Origin: Legionella shakespearei DSM 23087
Lineage (GTDB): Bacteria > Pseudomonadota > Gammaproteobacteria > Legionellales > Legionellaceae
NCBI RefSeq assembly: GCF_000373765.1
Contig: NZ_KB892437.1
Location: 45,970 to 109,969, forward strand
Reading direction: 5' to 3'
Length of the DNA stretch: 64,000 nt
Shown here: positions 43,956 through 53,500 of the stretch, one piece after another
How positions within the stretch are numbered: position 1 is the first letter of the stretch
Layout of the letters: the number at the start of each line of letters is the position of its first letter
Notes under the pieces: model-generated
The model's input: the letters and a program-made list of their open reading frames with translations, nothing else
Databases searched by the model: none
What the model was told of the DNA's origin: nothing
Made by a program: the position numbers and the translations under genes

Positions 43956-44262
43956 AGGATCGCCTTCCCCGCTCCGGGGGAAGGTGCCCGGCAGGGCCGA
44001 TGGGGGGATCAAAAAAGGAGTTTCTACCTTAAATGAGTTCTCTTTTTGATCCCCCCACCCACCCTGTCGGGCCACTGCCATTAAGTTAAGCGCTACTCCA
44101 CCGTACCGCGGCTTGTCCGCGGTATCCAGAGAACTAAGTTCGGAGTGAGATTCCTGGATCCCGCGGACAAGCCGCGGGACGGCGGAACTCCTTAACTTAA
44201 TGGCAGTGCCCTGTCGGGCACCCTTCCCCGGAGGTGGAGGGGCTACTTGCGATGATCATCCT
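43956..44262. repeat. Family H composite palindrome, interrupted by element C
   Basis: Left arm AGGATCGCCTTCCCCGCTCC with AAGGTGCCCGGCAGGGC, right arm CACCCTGTCGGGCACCCTT... to GATCATCCT, with inner arms GGGGGGATCAAAAA and complement. An intact 136-bp C element splits the right arm. Confidence 0.8.
44073..44208. mobile_element. Family C element, intact, with 11-bp target duplication
   Basis: 136 bp from CACTGCCATTAAGTTAAG to CTTAACTTAATGGCAGTG, perfect terminal inverted repeats of at least 18 bp. It is flanked by the exact 11-bp direct repeat CCCTGTCGGGC (44062-44072 and 44209-44219), inside family H. The size is identical to the copy at 10373. Confidence 0.92.
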
Positions 44263-44356
44263 GTTTATTTACATCTTTTTACGAGATTAAAATTATGAGA
44301 GGAGCACTCAGAGCGATAGCGTAATCAAGGCTACAGTTTTTTATATATTTAAATCA

Positions 44357-44377
44357 ATCTTCTTATCCATAACTCAC
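44357..44377. repeat. Remnant end of a family D element
   Basis: TCTTCTTATCCATAACTCAC is the right terminus of family D with no partner nearby; the rest of the element seems lost. Confidence 0.6.
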
Positions 44378-44498
44378 AGAGCCTGTTGAGCAAATGGTCT
44401 AATCTGTAATTAAATGAAATTACAGGCACAGAGTGTATTGAAATTGGTTGCTCTATCTTATATTGTCGCGACTTAAGGATTTTTTTAAAGGATGCCCC

Positions 44499-47165
44499 AT
44501 GCCAAAAGTTTATAATTTAAGTGACTATAAAGTGTGTGACTATTTAATGTCGCATGTAGCATTGCAAATCGATGTTTCTGAAAAGCCAGTTCAATCCAAA
44601 GCCACTCTCACAATGAAACCCAATCCTAAAGCCAATTCACGCGCTGTAGATATGGTTTTGGATGGTGAAAACATGACCTTAACTTCTATTGCTATCAATG
44701 GTAAAACACTGACGGAAGATCAATATGAGGTCACACCCACCTCTCTGATATTAAAAAATGTTCCCCAGGATGGACCCTTTACGGTTGAAACCACGACCCT
44801 CCTCGGTGAAAATCCTGATCTTTTTGGCTTGTATGAAACGGAAGGCACCATTCTGGTTAAAGCAGAAACCGAAGGTCTGCGACGTGTATTTTACTGTAAT
44901 GACAGACCTGATAATCTGGCAACCTATGAAACGACTATTATTGCTAATGAAATCGAGTTTCCTGTACTGCTTTCAAATGGAGTGGAAACCGATAAAAAAA
45001 TACTGCCCGGTGGACTGCATTCTGTAACCTGGACAGATGATGTGCCTAAGCCCAGTTACCTCTTTGCTTTAGTAGCCGGTACTTTAGAACGTTCTGTTGC
45101 TCATTTCACTACCCGTTCAGGACGCGATTTGCCTATTGAATTTTATGTTCCTCCTGCAGTAACTCCAAAATGTAATTTTGCCAAAGAAGTATTACAAAAA
45201 GCCATGGCCTGGGATGAACGGACCTACAATCTCGAATGCGGCCTCCATAAACATATGGTTGCCGGAGTTGATAAATATGCTTCAGGAGCCTCGGAGCCTA
45301 CCGGACTTAATTTATTTAATACAGCTAATTTATTTGCCACCTCGGCAGCAACGACAGATTTAGGCATGATGCGGGTGCTTGAGGTAGTGGCACATGAGTT
45401 TTTTCATTATTGGTCAGGTGACAGGGTAACCATCCGCGACTGGTTTAATTTACCCGTCAAAGAAGGATTAACAACCTTTAGAGCGGCAATGTTTCGTGAA
45501 GAATTATTTGGAACTGATTTGGTACGTTTGCTTGATGGCAAAAATCTCGATCCAAGTGCTCCACGGCAAAGCAGTTATACTGCGGTTAGAAGTTTGTACA
45601 CAGCCGCGGCTTACGAGAAGAGTGCTGACATTTTCCGAATGATGATGCTCACTGTTGGTAAAGAGTTATTTTACCAGGCAATGAATGAGTTTTTTGTCAG
45701 GCATGATGGTGGAGCGGTAACGCTTGAAGATCTCCTTGATTCATTAACCCACTCAACCGGAATAAATTTTCAAACCTTCTTACCCTGGTTTACAGAATCA
45801 GGAATTCCTGAGCTTGATATCAGTGATGAATATAATCCCAAAGACCAAATATATACTCTGAAGGTTAAAGTAATTGATGGGAAGGCACGCCCCATTCCCT
45901 TTGTTCTGGGCTTACTGGACGCGCAAGGTAAAGACATCAGGGGCGATATGGTTTTGATGATTGATGAACCAGAAATGGTTTTTAAATTTAGCCATATAGA
46001 ATCTCGCCCTACTCCATCCCTGCTGCGCAGCTTTTCAGCTCCTGTTCATTTGAAATATGAATACAGCCGCGAAGATCTGTTACGCCTGATTCGCCATGAT
46101 TCCAATATTTACAACCGTTGTGAAGCAGCCAAACGATTGTTCAGAGAATTAGTTAATGATCATTGCCAAGGTAAGCCACTGCAACTATCAGACGACTTTT
46201 TTAATACCTTCCGATCCATATTAACGGATAAATCGCTCAATAGTTGGCTCCAGGCAGAAATACTGACTATTCCTTCTGAAGAAGAATTGATCGAGGGGGT
46301 TACGAAACCTGATTTTGAAAAGATTACTGAAGGCCGCACCCTCATTCAAAGTGCTCTGGCAGTCAAACTGAAAGATGACTTATTCAAAAGATACAATCAA
46401 TTACAGACACAAGGTGATGTATCTAAGCCTGAGTTTACCATTTTTGATATTCAGGATGCAGGCAATCGGCGTTTAAAGGCCTTATGCAATACTTATTTCA
46501 AATTTACTAATCCTGAGCAGACTGCAAAATTCGTGCAATTAAAATTCGCAGATTCTTTAGGTCATAACATGACGGATACAGTATCTTCCCTGAATCTGCT
46601 TTGTGATATGAATGTTCCGAATGCAAATCAGCTCCTGGACCAGTATTATGACTATTGGCAGAGTGATGCAAGTGCCGTAAATTACTGGTTCAGCCTTCAG
46701 GCTTCCAGTCATTCTGCTGAGGTGGTTAATCGGGTTAAATCATTAATGAGTCATTCCTCTTTTGATTTGTCAAATCCCAATAATGTTTACTCCTTACTCC
46801 GACCCTTTATCAAAAATCCTTATGGTTTTCATGCCTCATCAGGCGAAGGCTATGCATTAATTGCCGATGTTATTATCCGTTTAGATAAACTCAATCCACC
46901 TTTAGCGGGTAATTTAACTCAGAGCTTCATTAATTGGGATAATTACGACAACACGCGTCAACAATTAATGTTGGAACAATTGCGACGAATTAATCTCAAG
47001 GCAACCTCTGCTGATGTGAGAAACATTGTAAAAAAGGGGTTGGATAAAGCGAAGGAAGAACCTCCCTTATCCTCTTCCATCCGCGTAACACTTCACGGGC
47101 GTTCAATACCTGCAGAAGTGAAAGACAACTGTGCAGATGCAAAGCAAGAACTCAATTTGAGTTGA
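44499..47165 (+). CDS. pepN: Aminopeptidase N (M1 zinc peptidase) with altered GAMEN motif
   Basis: Start at ATG 44499 after AAAGGA (888 aa; E. coli PepN has about 870). The frame is open to 44448 without a start signal. The zinc site is intact: HEFFH (299-303) and the third ligand E322 in PVKEGLT. The exopeptidase GAMEN motif is replaced by GASEP (263-267): the glutamate that binds the substrate amino group is kept, but Met and Asn are not. The C-terminal helical superhelix is present to the end. PepN trims N-terminal residues from peptides in the cytosol. The changed motif suggests altered specificity or a paralogue of the main PepN. Confidence 0.85.
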   Translation: MPKVYNLSDYKVCDYLMSHVALQIDVSEKPVQSKATLTMKPNPKANSRAVDMVLDGENMTLTSIAINGKTLTEDQYEVTPTSLILKNVPQDGPFTVETTTLLGENPDLFGLYETEGTILVKAETEGLRRVFYCNDRPDNLATYETTIIANEIEFPVLLSNGVETDKKILPGGLHSVTWTDDVPKPSYLFALVAGTLERSVAHFTTRSGRDLPIEFYVPPAVTPKCNFAKEVLQKAMAWDERTYNLECGLHKHMVAGVDKYASGASEPTGLNLFNTANLFATSAATTDLGMMRVLEVVAHEFFHYWSGDRVTIRDWFNLPVKEGLTTFRAAMFREELFGTDLVRLLDGKNLDPSAPRQSSYTAVRSLYTAAAYEKSADIFRMMMLTVGKELFYQAMNEFFVRHDGGAVTLEDLLDSLTHSTGINFQTFLPWFTESGIPELDISDEYNPKDQIYTLKVKVIDGKARPIPFVLGLLDAQGKDIRGDMVLMIDEPEMVFKFSHIESRPTPSLLRSFSAPVHLKYEYSREDLLRLIRHDSNIYNRCEAAKRLFRELVNDHCQGKPLQLSDDFFNTFRSILTDKSLNSWLQAEILTIPSEEELIEGVTKPDFEKITEGRTLIQSALAVKLKDDLFKRYNQLQTQGDVSKPEFTIFDIQDAGNRRLKALCNTYFKFTNPEQTAKFVQLKFADSLGHNMTDTVSSLNLLCDMNVPNANQLLDQYYDYWQSDASAVNYWFSLQASSHSAEVVNRVKSLMSHSSFDLSNPNNVYSLLRPFIKNPYGFHASSGEGYALIADVIIRLDKLNPPLAGNLTQSFINWDNYDNTRQQLMLEQLRRINLKATSADVRNIVKKGLDKAKEEPPLSSSIRVTLHGRSIPAEVKDNCADAKQELNLS

Positions 47166-47182
47166 TTGCGGACATTGGGATG

Positions 47183-47250
47183 TGTAGTCCGGTCTGCTTG
47201 CAGCCTGGATCGGAGTATGCACGATCCCGGCTGCAAGCAGACCGGGCTAC
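47183..47250. repeat. Family B palindromic repeat, full copy
   Basis: GTAGTCCGGTCTGCTTGCAG and the complement ending ACCGGGCTAC, 17 bp after the pepN stop. Confidence 0.85.
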
Positions 47251-47284
47251 CACCTGTTCTACACTTTTTGCCATTTCCCCGATC

Positions 47285-47387
47285 TACGTCGTCCTGAGCG
47301 CGTCTTTTTGCGCGAAGGATCTCCAAATACTGGCACCATGCCGATTTCAAGAGATCCTTCGCGCAAAAAGACGCGCTCAGGACGACG
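47285..47387. repeat. Family A palindromic repeat, full copy
   Basis: ACGTCGTCCTGAGCGCGTC with its complement ending GACGACG; loop AAATACTGGCACCATGCCGA. A collapsed B hairpin follows at 47438-47466. Confidence 0.88.
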
Positions 47388-47470
47388 GGGATCTAGGGGA
47401 TCTATTAGTGAGGACGAGTTTTGGATGTAGCACAATCGTAGCCCGGTCTGCTTGCGGCCGGGCTACAGAC

Positions 47471-48031
47471 TTATTGAGCCGGTGTTGTTGCAGGAGCTGT
47501 TGTTGGTTGCTCTTCTTTTACGCTACCAGAACAACTTGCAGCAATGCTATCAATACTTTCATTGTATTGTTTTTCAGTCATATTATCAGACTGTTTTATA
47601 AGATCTAACAATTTAGGTTTCGCGCATTCGCAATAGGCTCCTGTTACTTTTTTATCGGCATCAGTCTGATTAGGGTAAATTAAATTCCATCTGTCCTGGC
47701 AATATTCATCAACATCAGTGTCTTTTGCATCAGACAAACCTACCTCTTCATCGAGAGAATCCATTGCATCATGTAACAAGGTTCGTGACATACATTGTTG
47801 AATGGCTTTTTGTATCGCCTGATCATTATCCAATGGCATAGCAGCAGCACAACCGCAATATTTTTCACCAAAATTTTTATAGTCAACCTTATCCGTTGCC
47901 TGATCTGCCTTCTTCATCCAGGCATCAACGCATTGACTTTGAAAAGAGGAATTTGGTGCAGGATCGGCATATGATGTACATGCCAAAACACTGATAGTCA
48001 CTGCAACTACAGCTTGTTTTAAAACGTTCAT
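47471..48031 (-). CDS. Cys-rich secreted protein with an internal duplication
   Basis: The 186-aa precursor has a signal peptide (VVAVTISVLACTSYA). The mature part is two similar units of about 60 residues, each with the pattern C - W - about 20 residues - YCxC - about 20 residues - C: first QCVDAWMKK, EKYCGCAAAMP, IQQC; second EYCQDRWNLI, GAYCECAKPK, AASC. A Pro/Thr-rich tail (EEQPTTAPATTPAQ) follows. GGAGTG lies before the ATG. The four cysteines per unit are probably disulfide-bonded in the periplasm or outside. Function unknown. Confidence 0.78.
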   Translation of the reverse strand: MNVLKQAVVAVTISVLACTSYADPAPNSSFQSQCVDAWMKKADQATDKVDYKNFGEKYCGCAAAMPLDNDQAIQKAIQQCMSRTLLHDAMDSLDEEVGLSDAKDTDVDEYCQDRWNLIYPNQTDADKKVTGAYCECAKPKLLDLIKQSDNMTEKQYNESIDSIAASCSGSVKEEQPTTAPATTPAQ

Positions 48032-48125
48032 TGCTTGTCACTCCATTGATTAAATGATTATTCTCCTAAATCAGAATAGCCTATGTTTAATAAATTCGCT
48101 ATAGACGGGATTTGACTTCAAATTA

Positions 48126-48201
48126 GCGTAGGTTTTCATAATCAAAAAGAGGACTCAAAACTAAGGAAAACCGTGATTTCGCTTCGCTGCATCAAGGCTA
48201 C
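48126..48201. repeat. Family G palindrome, decayed copy
   Basis: AAAACCGTGATTTCGCTTCG then CTGCATCAAGGCTAC matches the right arm of the 18656 copy; only GGTTTTCAT survives of the left arm. It lies between two minus-strand genes. Confidence 0.65.
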
Positions 48202-48209
48202 ATTTTGAT

Positions 48210-48467
48210 TTAACGCAAAGAGTCCATGTTACAGTTGATGCTTTTTGTAACCAGAGCAATCAGAGTCTCTAAATCGTCAGATGATGTCACATCCAAATGA
48301 TTCAGATGCTGCTTCAGTTGCAATAAAAATCCAGACGCAGAACCGCTCACGGTTTCAGCCAATTTAAGATGATTATGGATAATCGTTAGCTGTTCAACTG
48401 TTAATTGCGGTTTGGATGATAAAGTGAAATAGCCATCCAGCCAATGACAAAATTCCAGATGAGTCAT
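48210..48467 (-). CDS. Small helical protein, paralogue of the preceding gene
   Basis: An 85-aa protein opening MTHLEFCHWLDGYFTLSSKP, then LTVEQLTIIHNHLKLAE. The FCxWLxGYF motif and the following helix match the start of the 115-aa protein encoded at 48480-48827. Proteins with a similar 'F..WLQGF.E' start occur among small phage-type proteins, which may or may not be related. AAAGGA precedes the ATG, and the gap to the preceding gene is 12 bp. Function unknown. Confidence 0.68.
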   Translation of the reverse strand: MTHLEFCHWLDGYFTLSSKPQLTVEQLTIIHNHLKLAETVSGSASGFLLQLKQHLNHLDVTSSDDLETLIALVTKSINCNMDSLR

Positions 48468-48479
48468 ATGAAATATCCT

Positions 48480-48827
48480 TTATTCATCGCTATCATTTAA
48501 CCCATCATGCACAGACTTAAGATGCTCTTTAGTATATGGCGTATCATAACTGTCATCAATAACATGCTCAAACAAAACAGCGAGGTTTTGTTTGATAGAT
48601 AAAGTATGTTCTGCCATTAATTCACTGTCTTCTTTAATATGGGTCAAAAGATGCAGCTCTTCATTTAACCAGCGGTTAAAGTCACCCCATGGCTCAGAAA
48701 CTGTTTGAAGCTTATCAAGAATAAGACTTATTTTAATCTGGTCTAAAAAAGCATTCTCATCAATTTCAAAATAGCCCTGCAACCAATAGCAAAAGTCCTG
48801 GTTTTTAAATAAGCTGGCATTAGACAT
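48480..48827 (-). CDS. Small helical protein with FCYWLQGYF motif
   Basis: A 115-aa acidic protein (NQDFCYWLQGYFEIDENAFL, ISLILDKLQTVSEPWGDFNR) with an acidic C-terminus (GLNDSDE). It shares its N-terminal motif with the 85-aa neighbour, so the two look like a tandem duplication. It lies between that gene and the 438-aa protein with gaps of 12 and 14 bp, so the three form an operon. Function unknown. Confidence 0.7.
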   Translation of the reverse strand: MSNASLFKNQDFCYWLQGYFEIDENAFLDQIKISLILDKLQTVSEPWGDFNRWLNEELHLLTHIKEDSELMAEHTLSIKQNLAVLFEHVIDDSYDTPYTKEHLKSVHDGLNDSDE

Positions 48828-48841
48828 GATGTACCCTTGCT

Positions 48842-50158
48842 CTAGCAGCGTATGCCTGGACCGTATGGGAGCCCTGCACTATTTTCACTCGCAACATAAG
48901 GCGTTTCCATCGGCTTAAACTGACTGGTAACAGCATCCACTACATCCTTAAGCAATTTTTTAATATCTTTATTTAAAGTGTTTTCAAAATGTTCCAATAA
49001 AGCATCTTCGGTAGTTATCAAGCCTTTCAGGATACGCCGTTTCGAATGAATGTCTTTAACCAGTAGTTGAAGTTGGCTCGCTTCAACCTTATTCTGCTGT
49101 TCAAAATAATCCTTTAGTTTTGCAATTGATCCGATAAGAGCATTTGCAGCAACTTTATAATCATTATTCGTGTACAAAGGAAAATCAACCGTCCGTCTGT
49201 ATAACATTGCGACTGTTTCTGAAGTTTTTAGCTTTAAAGTGCCTGACTCGACACGATATTTGTCCAGTTCATCCAGACTGTATTCATTTAAAGCGCGCTC
49301 TATGGCCTCTGCAAAGTCTTTGTGAACAAGTGCCTTATTCTTGATTATAATTAACGTGTGTAACTCCGTTTTACCACTGACCGTGTGCTGCTGCTCTGAT
49401 ATAGCGGCACTGTCAGGTATTAGTGAATTAAAATAGGCAACAATCCTTTTTGCCGGTTCAATTGGGGTTGTAATGAATAAATCAGTTATGTATTTATTTT
49501 GAGGATTAGGCTGAAAACGACTCGAAGTAGTCATTATCTCTGGAGTCTCTTCTGTGCCTGTTACCTGAACTAACTCAGGTAGAGCAGCACTCTTTTCGTT
49601 AAAGAATCTGGGAGTTGCAGCCTGCTGCCTTAATTGTCGCGCAACCACATAACATAAGGTTTCTTCAAAACAATCGCTATGAGATATGCTCATCCCCCAT
49701 TTGGAAAACAATTTATGTAAATGGCTCAATACATCGTTAAATTCGTATTTTTTTTGATAAGGCTCTGACATTTTTGGATTAGCTTCCAACTCTCTTTCAA
49801 TAAGCGGAAGTAAATGCTTTTGAATGGCCTCGCAATTCATACGAATAAACCTGGCGGGATGGCCGTTTACCATTTGAGGACTTGTGTCTGTTAAATCAAT
49901 CGCGTTTAACTCTGGAAATCTGGAGTTAAGTTGAGTAACGAAAGCTGCTGCAGCCTCTTTAGAAATTGTTAAATCAAAATTACAATTCTCACCTCGTGTA
50001 GCCTGATTCATTGCAAATTGGCAACCTTTTGGTTTTTCTTCAATGCCGGCTAATTTCAGAAGAGTTTCTTCAAAGAAATCTGTTTTAGCGAGATCTATAT
50101 CATGAGCAGTTGTGATTTTTTGCAGGGCGTCAAACATGTCTGAATATTTATTCGTCAT
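48842..50158 (-). CDS. Orphan protein, first gene of a three-gene operon, effector-like
   Basis: A 438-aa soluble protein. Two similar helical segments, LAKTDFFEETLLKLAG (about 23-38) and ISHSDCFEETLCYVVARQ (about 157-174), suggest an internal duplication. Two stretches (ITKEAAAAF/RFPELNAIDLTD-like region and PAKRIVAYFNSLIPDSAAI) look like repeated alpha/beta units. The C-terminal helical region ends in a short tail (NSAGLPYGPGIRC). No known domain is recognised. A host-directed function is inference from the neighbourhood. Confidence 0.68.
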   Translation of the reverse strand: MTNKYSDMFDALQKITTAHDIDLAKTDFFEETLLKLAGIEEKPKGCQFAMNQATRGENCNFDLTISKEAAAAFVTQLNSRFPELNAIDLTDTSPQMVNGHPARFIRMNCEAIQKHLLPLIERELEANPKMSEPYQKKYEFNDVLSHLHKLFSKWGMSISHSDCFEETLCYVVARQLRQQAATPRFFNEKSAALPELVQVTGTEETPEIMTTSSRFQPNPQNKYITDLFITTPIEPAKRIVAYFNSLIPDSAAISEQQHTVSGKTELHTLIIIKNKALVHKDFAEAIERALNEYSLDELDKYRVESGTLKLKTSETVAMLYRRTVDFPLYTNNDYKVAANALIGSIAKLKDYFEQQNKVEASQLQLLVKDIHSKRRILKGLITTEDALLEHFENTLNKDIKKLLKDVVDAVTSQFKPMETPYVASENSAGLPYGPGIRC

Positions 50159-50250
50159 TTGTGTATCCGTATTAAATGATTGAAAATTAAGCAGTAATTA
50201 TACATTTTCAATGGTTTTTGTCAATTTCAAAACCCTCAGAGAGATGAGTT

Positions 50251-50316
50251 GTAGCCCGGTCTGCTTGCAGCCGGGATGGTGCCTGTTTGATCCCGGCTGC
50301 AAGCAGACCGGGCTAC
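50251..50316. repeat. Family B palindromic repeat, full copy
   Basis: GTAGCCCGGTCTGCTTGCAG with an exact complement and a loop of about 14 bp. A lone family A left-arm start (GTCGTCCTGAGCGCG) follows at 50378-50400. Confidence 0.88.
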
Positions 50317-50422
50317 ACACCTTGTCAGGATTCAGTGGGACTTCGTAGCCTGTATTGCGTCTGCTCCTAACCCGATCCACGTCGTCCTGAGCGCGGCTTT
50401 TTACAGTGGGTTTTGTAGATTT

Positions 50423-50512
50423 GTAGCCCGTATTAGGCCTTAGCCGTAATACGGGAATGAACTCATTGCCACGTCGAACCCGTATTACGGCTAGTGGCCT
50501 AATACGGGCTAC
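50423..50512. repeat. Family F palindromic repeat, full copy
   Basis: GTAGCCCGTATTAGGCCTTA and complement, ending 19 bp before the stop of the giant coiled-coil gene on the other strand; probably its terminator. Confidence 0.85.
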
Positions 50513-50531
50513 GCTTCGAACAGTTCACGCT

Positions 50532-53500
50532 TTAGGCGTTAAGGTTTGTGGGCGCTGTTGTTTCAGTAACCTCGTCAACAAAGTTCTCACCTTCGCTTGG
50601 CTTGAAGAATCTTGGCGATTCACCATGAAGCATGCGATAAAATCCAACACCACTTAGTGCAAGGGCGATAATACGCAGGCAGTCACGGAAAAATCTCTGC
50701 CATGCCGGATCGCGGTGTTCTTTCAGTGTATCCTGGCTTTGCTGCAGAGAATCGTTAAATAACTCAAGCTGTTTGCTCGGCAACACTTCTGTATTTTGCA
50801 AATGTCCTAACAACGCTTGAACAGCCTGTTTTTTTTCATCCAGCAAAGCACTTTCACTGTTTGCAGAGTTCAGATGAGTCATATAATGAGTAGTTCTTTC
50901 CAAAAGCCTGGCTACAGTGACAATTGCCGCTCTTTCTTTATCACTTTTGTATGCGTTTACAATCCTTTGTTGAGAAACTAAATCAGCTTCAACTTTTTTG
51001 ATTTTAGATTCCGCCTCTGAAAGCTCGCTTGCGACTCTATCCACAACGGCAGCAGTCTCTCTCCTTTGTGATTCTAATACCTTATTTAAACGCGCAATCT
51101 CTGCCTGATCATCAGCATGTACTCTTGCAGCCTCATCCACACCAGCAGTAGCCTCTTTCCTTTGAGCTTCTAATGCTTTGTTTAAACGCTCAATCTGCGC
51201 TTGATCATCAGCATGCACTCTTGCAGCATTATCTGCACTGTCAGCAGCCTCTTTCTTTTTAGATTCTAATGCCTTACGCAAACTTTGAATTTCAGATTGA
51301 TCAGAAGTTTGCAATATTGCTGCATTTTCTGCATTGACTTTTGCTTTTCTCTTTTCAGATTCTAAAGCTTGAATCAAACTATTATTCTGCCCCGTACCTT
51401 CTACAATCTCTTTTTCCAGCTCTTCATTTTTCTGTAGCAAAAGTTCAATCTTAAATTGAGCTTCAGCTAGCGCTTTTTCCGCCTGTTTTGCACTGGCACT
51501 TGCTTCGCTCTTGAGAGATTCTAAAGCGCGTTGTAATGCTTCAATCTCTTGCTCTGTTCTTTTTGCAGCGTCTTTATAAAAATCCAATGAACGCACTTGT
51601 GACTCAGATGTATCCTGTAAGGTATAAACTTGAATTTGCAGTTCTTCAATTAAAAGCTGCTTTTCCTCAACTTGAGATTTAAGTAATTCAATTTTATCTT
51701 TTGCAGCTTGATGTAAACGTCTTTCCTGAGCGGTTTCTTCTTTAATCTTATCCAGTTCAACTTTAAGCTGACCAACCAATTCCTTAAATTGAACCAGCGC
51801 TTCTTCAATTTGAGAATTGTTACGATCGGATTGTTCCACTGACTCTAACGCGCTCATCAGATGCTCTTTAGCTGTAGCAAGTTCTTTTGTTAATCGAGTA
51901 ACTTTTTCTGACAATTCAGCTTTGATTTTTCGCTCTTCTGTTAGAGCGTGTAATCCGTTGTCTCTTTCCTGAGTCCTCTCATCAAGTTGCTTTTCAGCTT
52001 GCTTCAGTGCTGCTGCTAACTCCATGTTAGCTGACTGCAATGAATGTTCCCTCTTCTCCATTCCAGCAAACTGATAAATATATTGATAAAAGTCAGTATC
52101 CAATTCCTCAGGCTTTTGATCCAATGCCCCTGGAATTTTCTTTAACACATCGGATGACCTGTGCAATAGCAATTCTTGTTGTTGATGTACAATACGTAAG
52201 AACTTTCCTTTAGTTTCTTCGAAGGACTCTTCAGAATTCAACTCCAAGCCAGGGATAATTGTAGTCCAACTGTGGATTAGCATAGGCTTGACGCACCATT
52301 CTTCCAATCCAGAAATTTGTTTCGCCAGACGGTCCAGGTCAGCTGTCAGCTTTTGAGTGTTAATCAACCATGCAAGTGCATCTCTTTCAAGTGCAGCACG
52401 CTCTTCTGAAGAGCTGGAAACAGTATTATTTGCTATAGCTTCACCATCTTCCAAAAGCTTTCTTGCCTGGGACACCAGTGCATTTTGATGTTGCACTACT
52501 ACTGTAGTGATATCTTTTCTCATCTCTTTACTGAAGGAACTCGCAAATTCAGTTCGCTCCTTATCAATGATCACACGTTTCTGTTCTACATCGTCCAGAG
52601 TTTCAAAGGCTGATGCGACACATGCCCTGCATTCCTCACGTTCAGCTTGCGACAAATGATTTCGCAAATAGGTTTGAGTTATCGTACTGACCAGATAGGA
52701 TAATGATTCTTTAGCCAGCAGATGATTGTTCTTATCTTGCAGTAGTCGTGACACCATATGGGTCTGATCCATGCTGGATTGTGACAAATCTACAGGCGTA
52801 AATGCCGTTTTAATGTTCTCCTTTAACCAGCTGATCTGTCCTACTAATTTCATATCAAAAAAGTTGACCGATTCAAGTTTATTAGACATCCATAATTTGA
52901 CATGTTGTAAATTTAAAAATGTTTTACCATCACCGTGTATATCAAGATCAGTAATGGGCGTATTTCCTCGTTGATGGAAGTGGGTCTGACGTAGTGCCAT
53001 ATATTGGCCAAGGCCTTTATAGTTTCGCGTTGACAGCCACTCAAAGGCAGGATAATTTTCCTGAATTTTTGTGTAGTTTTGCAATAATTGATGGTTTCTC
53101 TGCTCTTCAGAAGCAGGCAAATAAGCGTTAGTAACCGCATCCAGTTGTGAATGCCCAAGATCAACAGGCTGCTCCGGGTGTACTTGTCCAGTGAAGGTAA
53201 AATCAAGCCAGCGTCTTAAAACAAGGTCTTGTACGCCTGACAAATCCCGATTTGCAAAAGTTTCAGGAACCGGGTCGCCGTTATCGTCAAATTGATTTCC
53301 ATCTCCAGTGCCATGGCAGCCTGGGATTACCTCATAAGGCATGTCAAGTGGAATAATCGGTTTAAAGGCATTTGAAGTCTCATGCTTTTGGACGAATTCA
53401 AATTTCTTTTTGACAAAATCGGGTAAGGTATAAAAGCTTGGTTCTTGCCATCCTAATCGAATAACCTTACCGAAATTTCCTCCAGGTACAGGATCCAGCA

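Noticed and set aside
47093..47608. Frames of 85 and 148 aa after pepN
   Set aside because: Made of B and A repeats and an overlap with the antisense of a clear secreted-protein gene.
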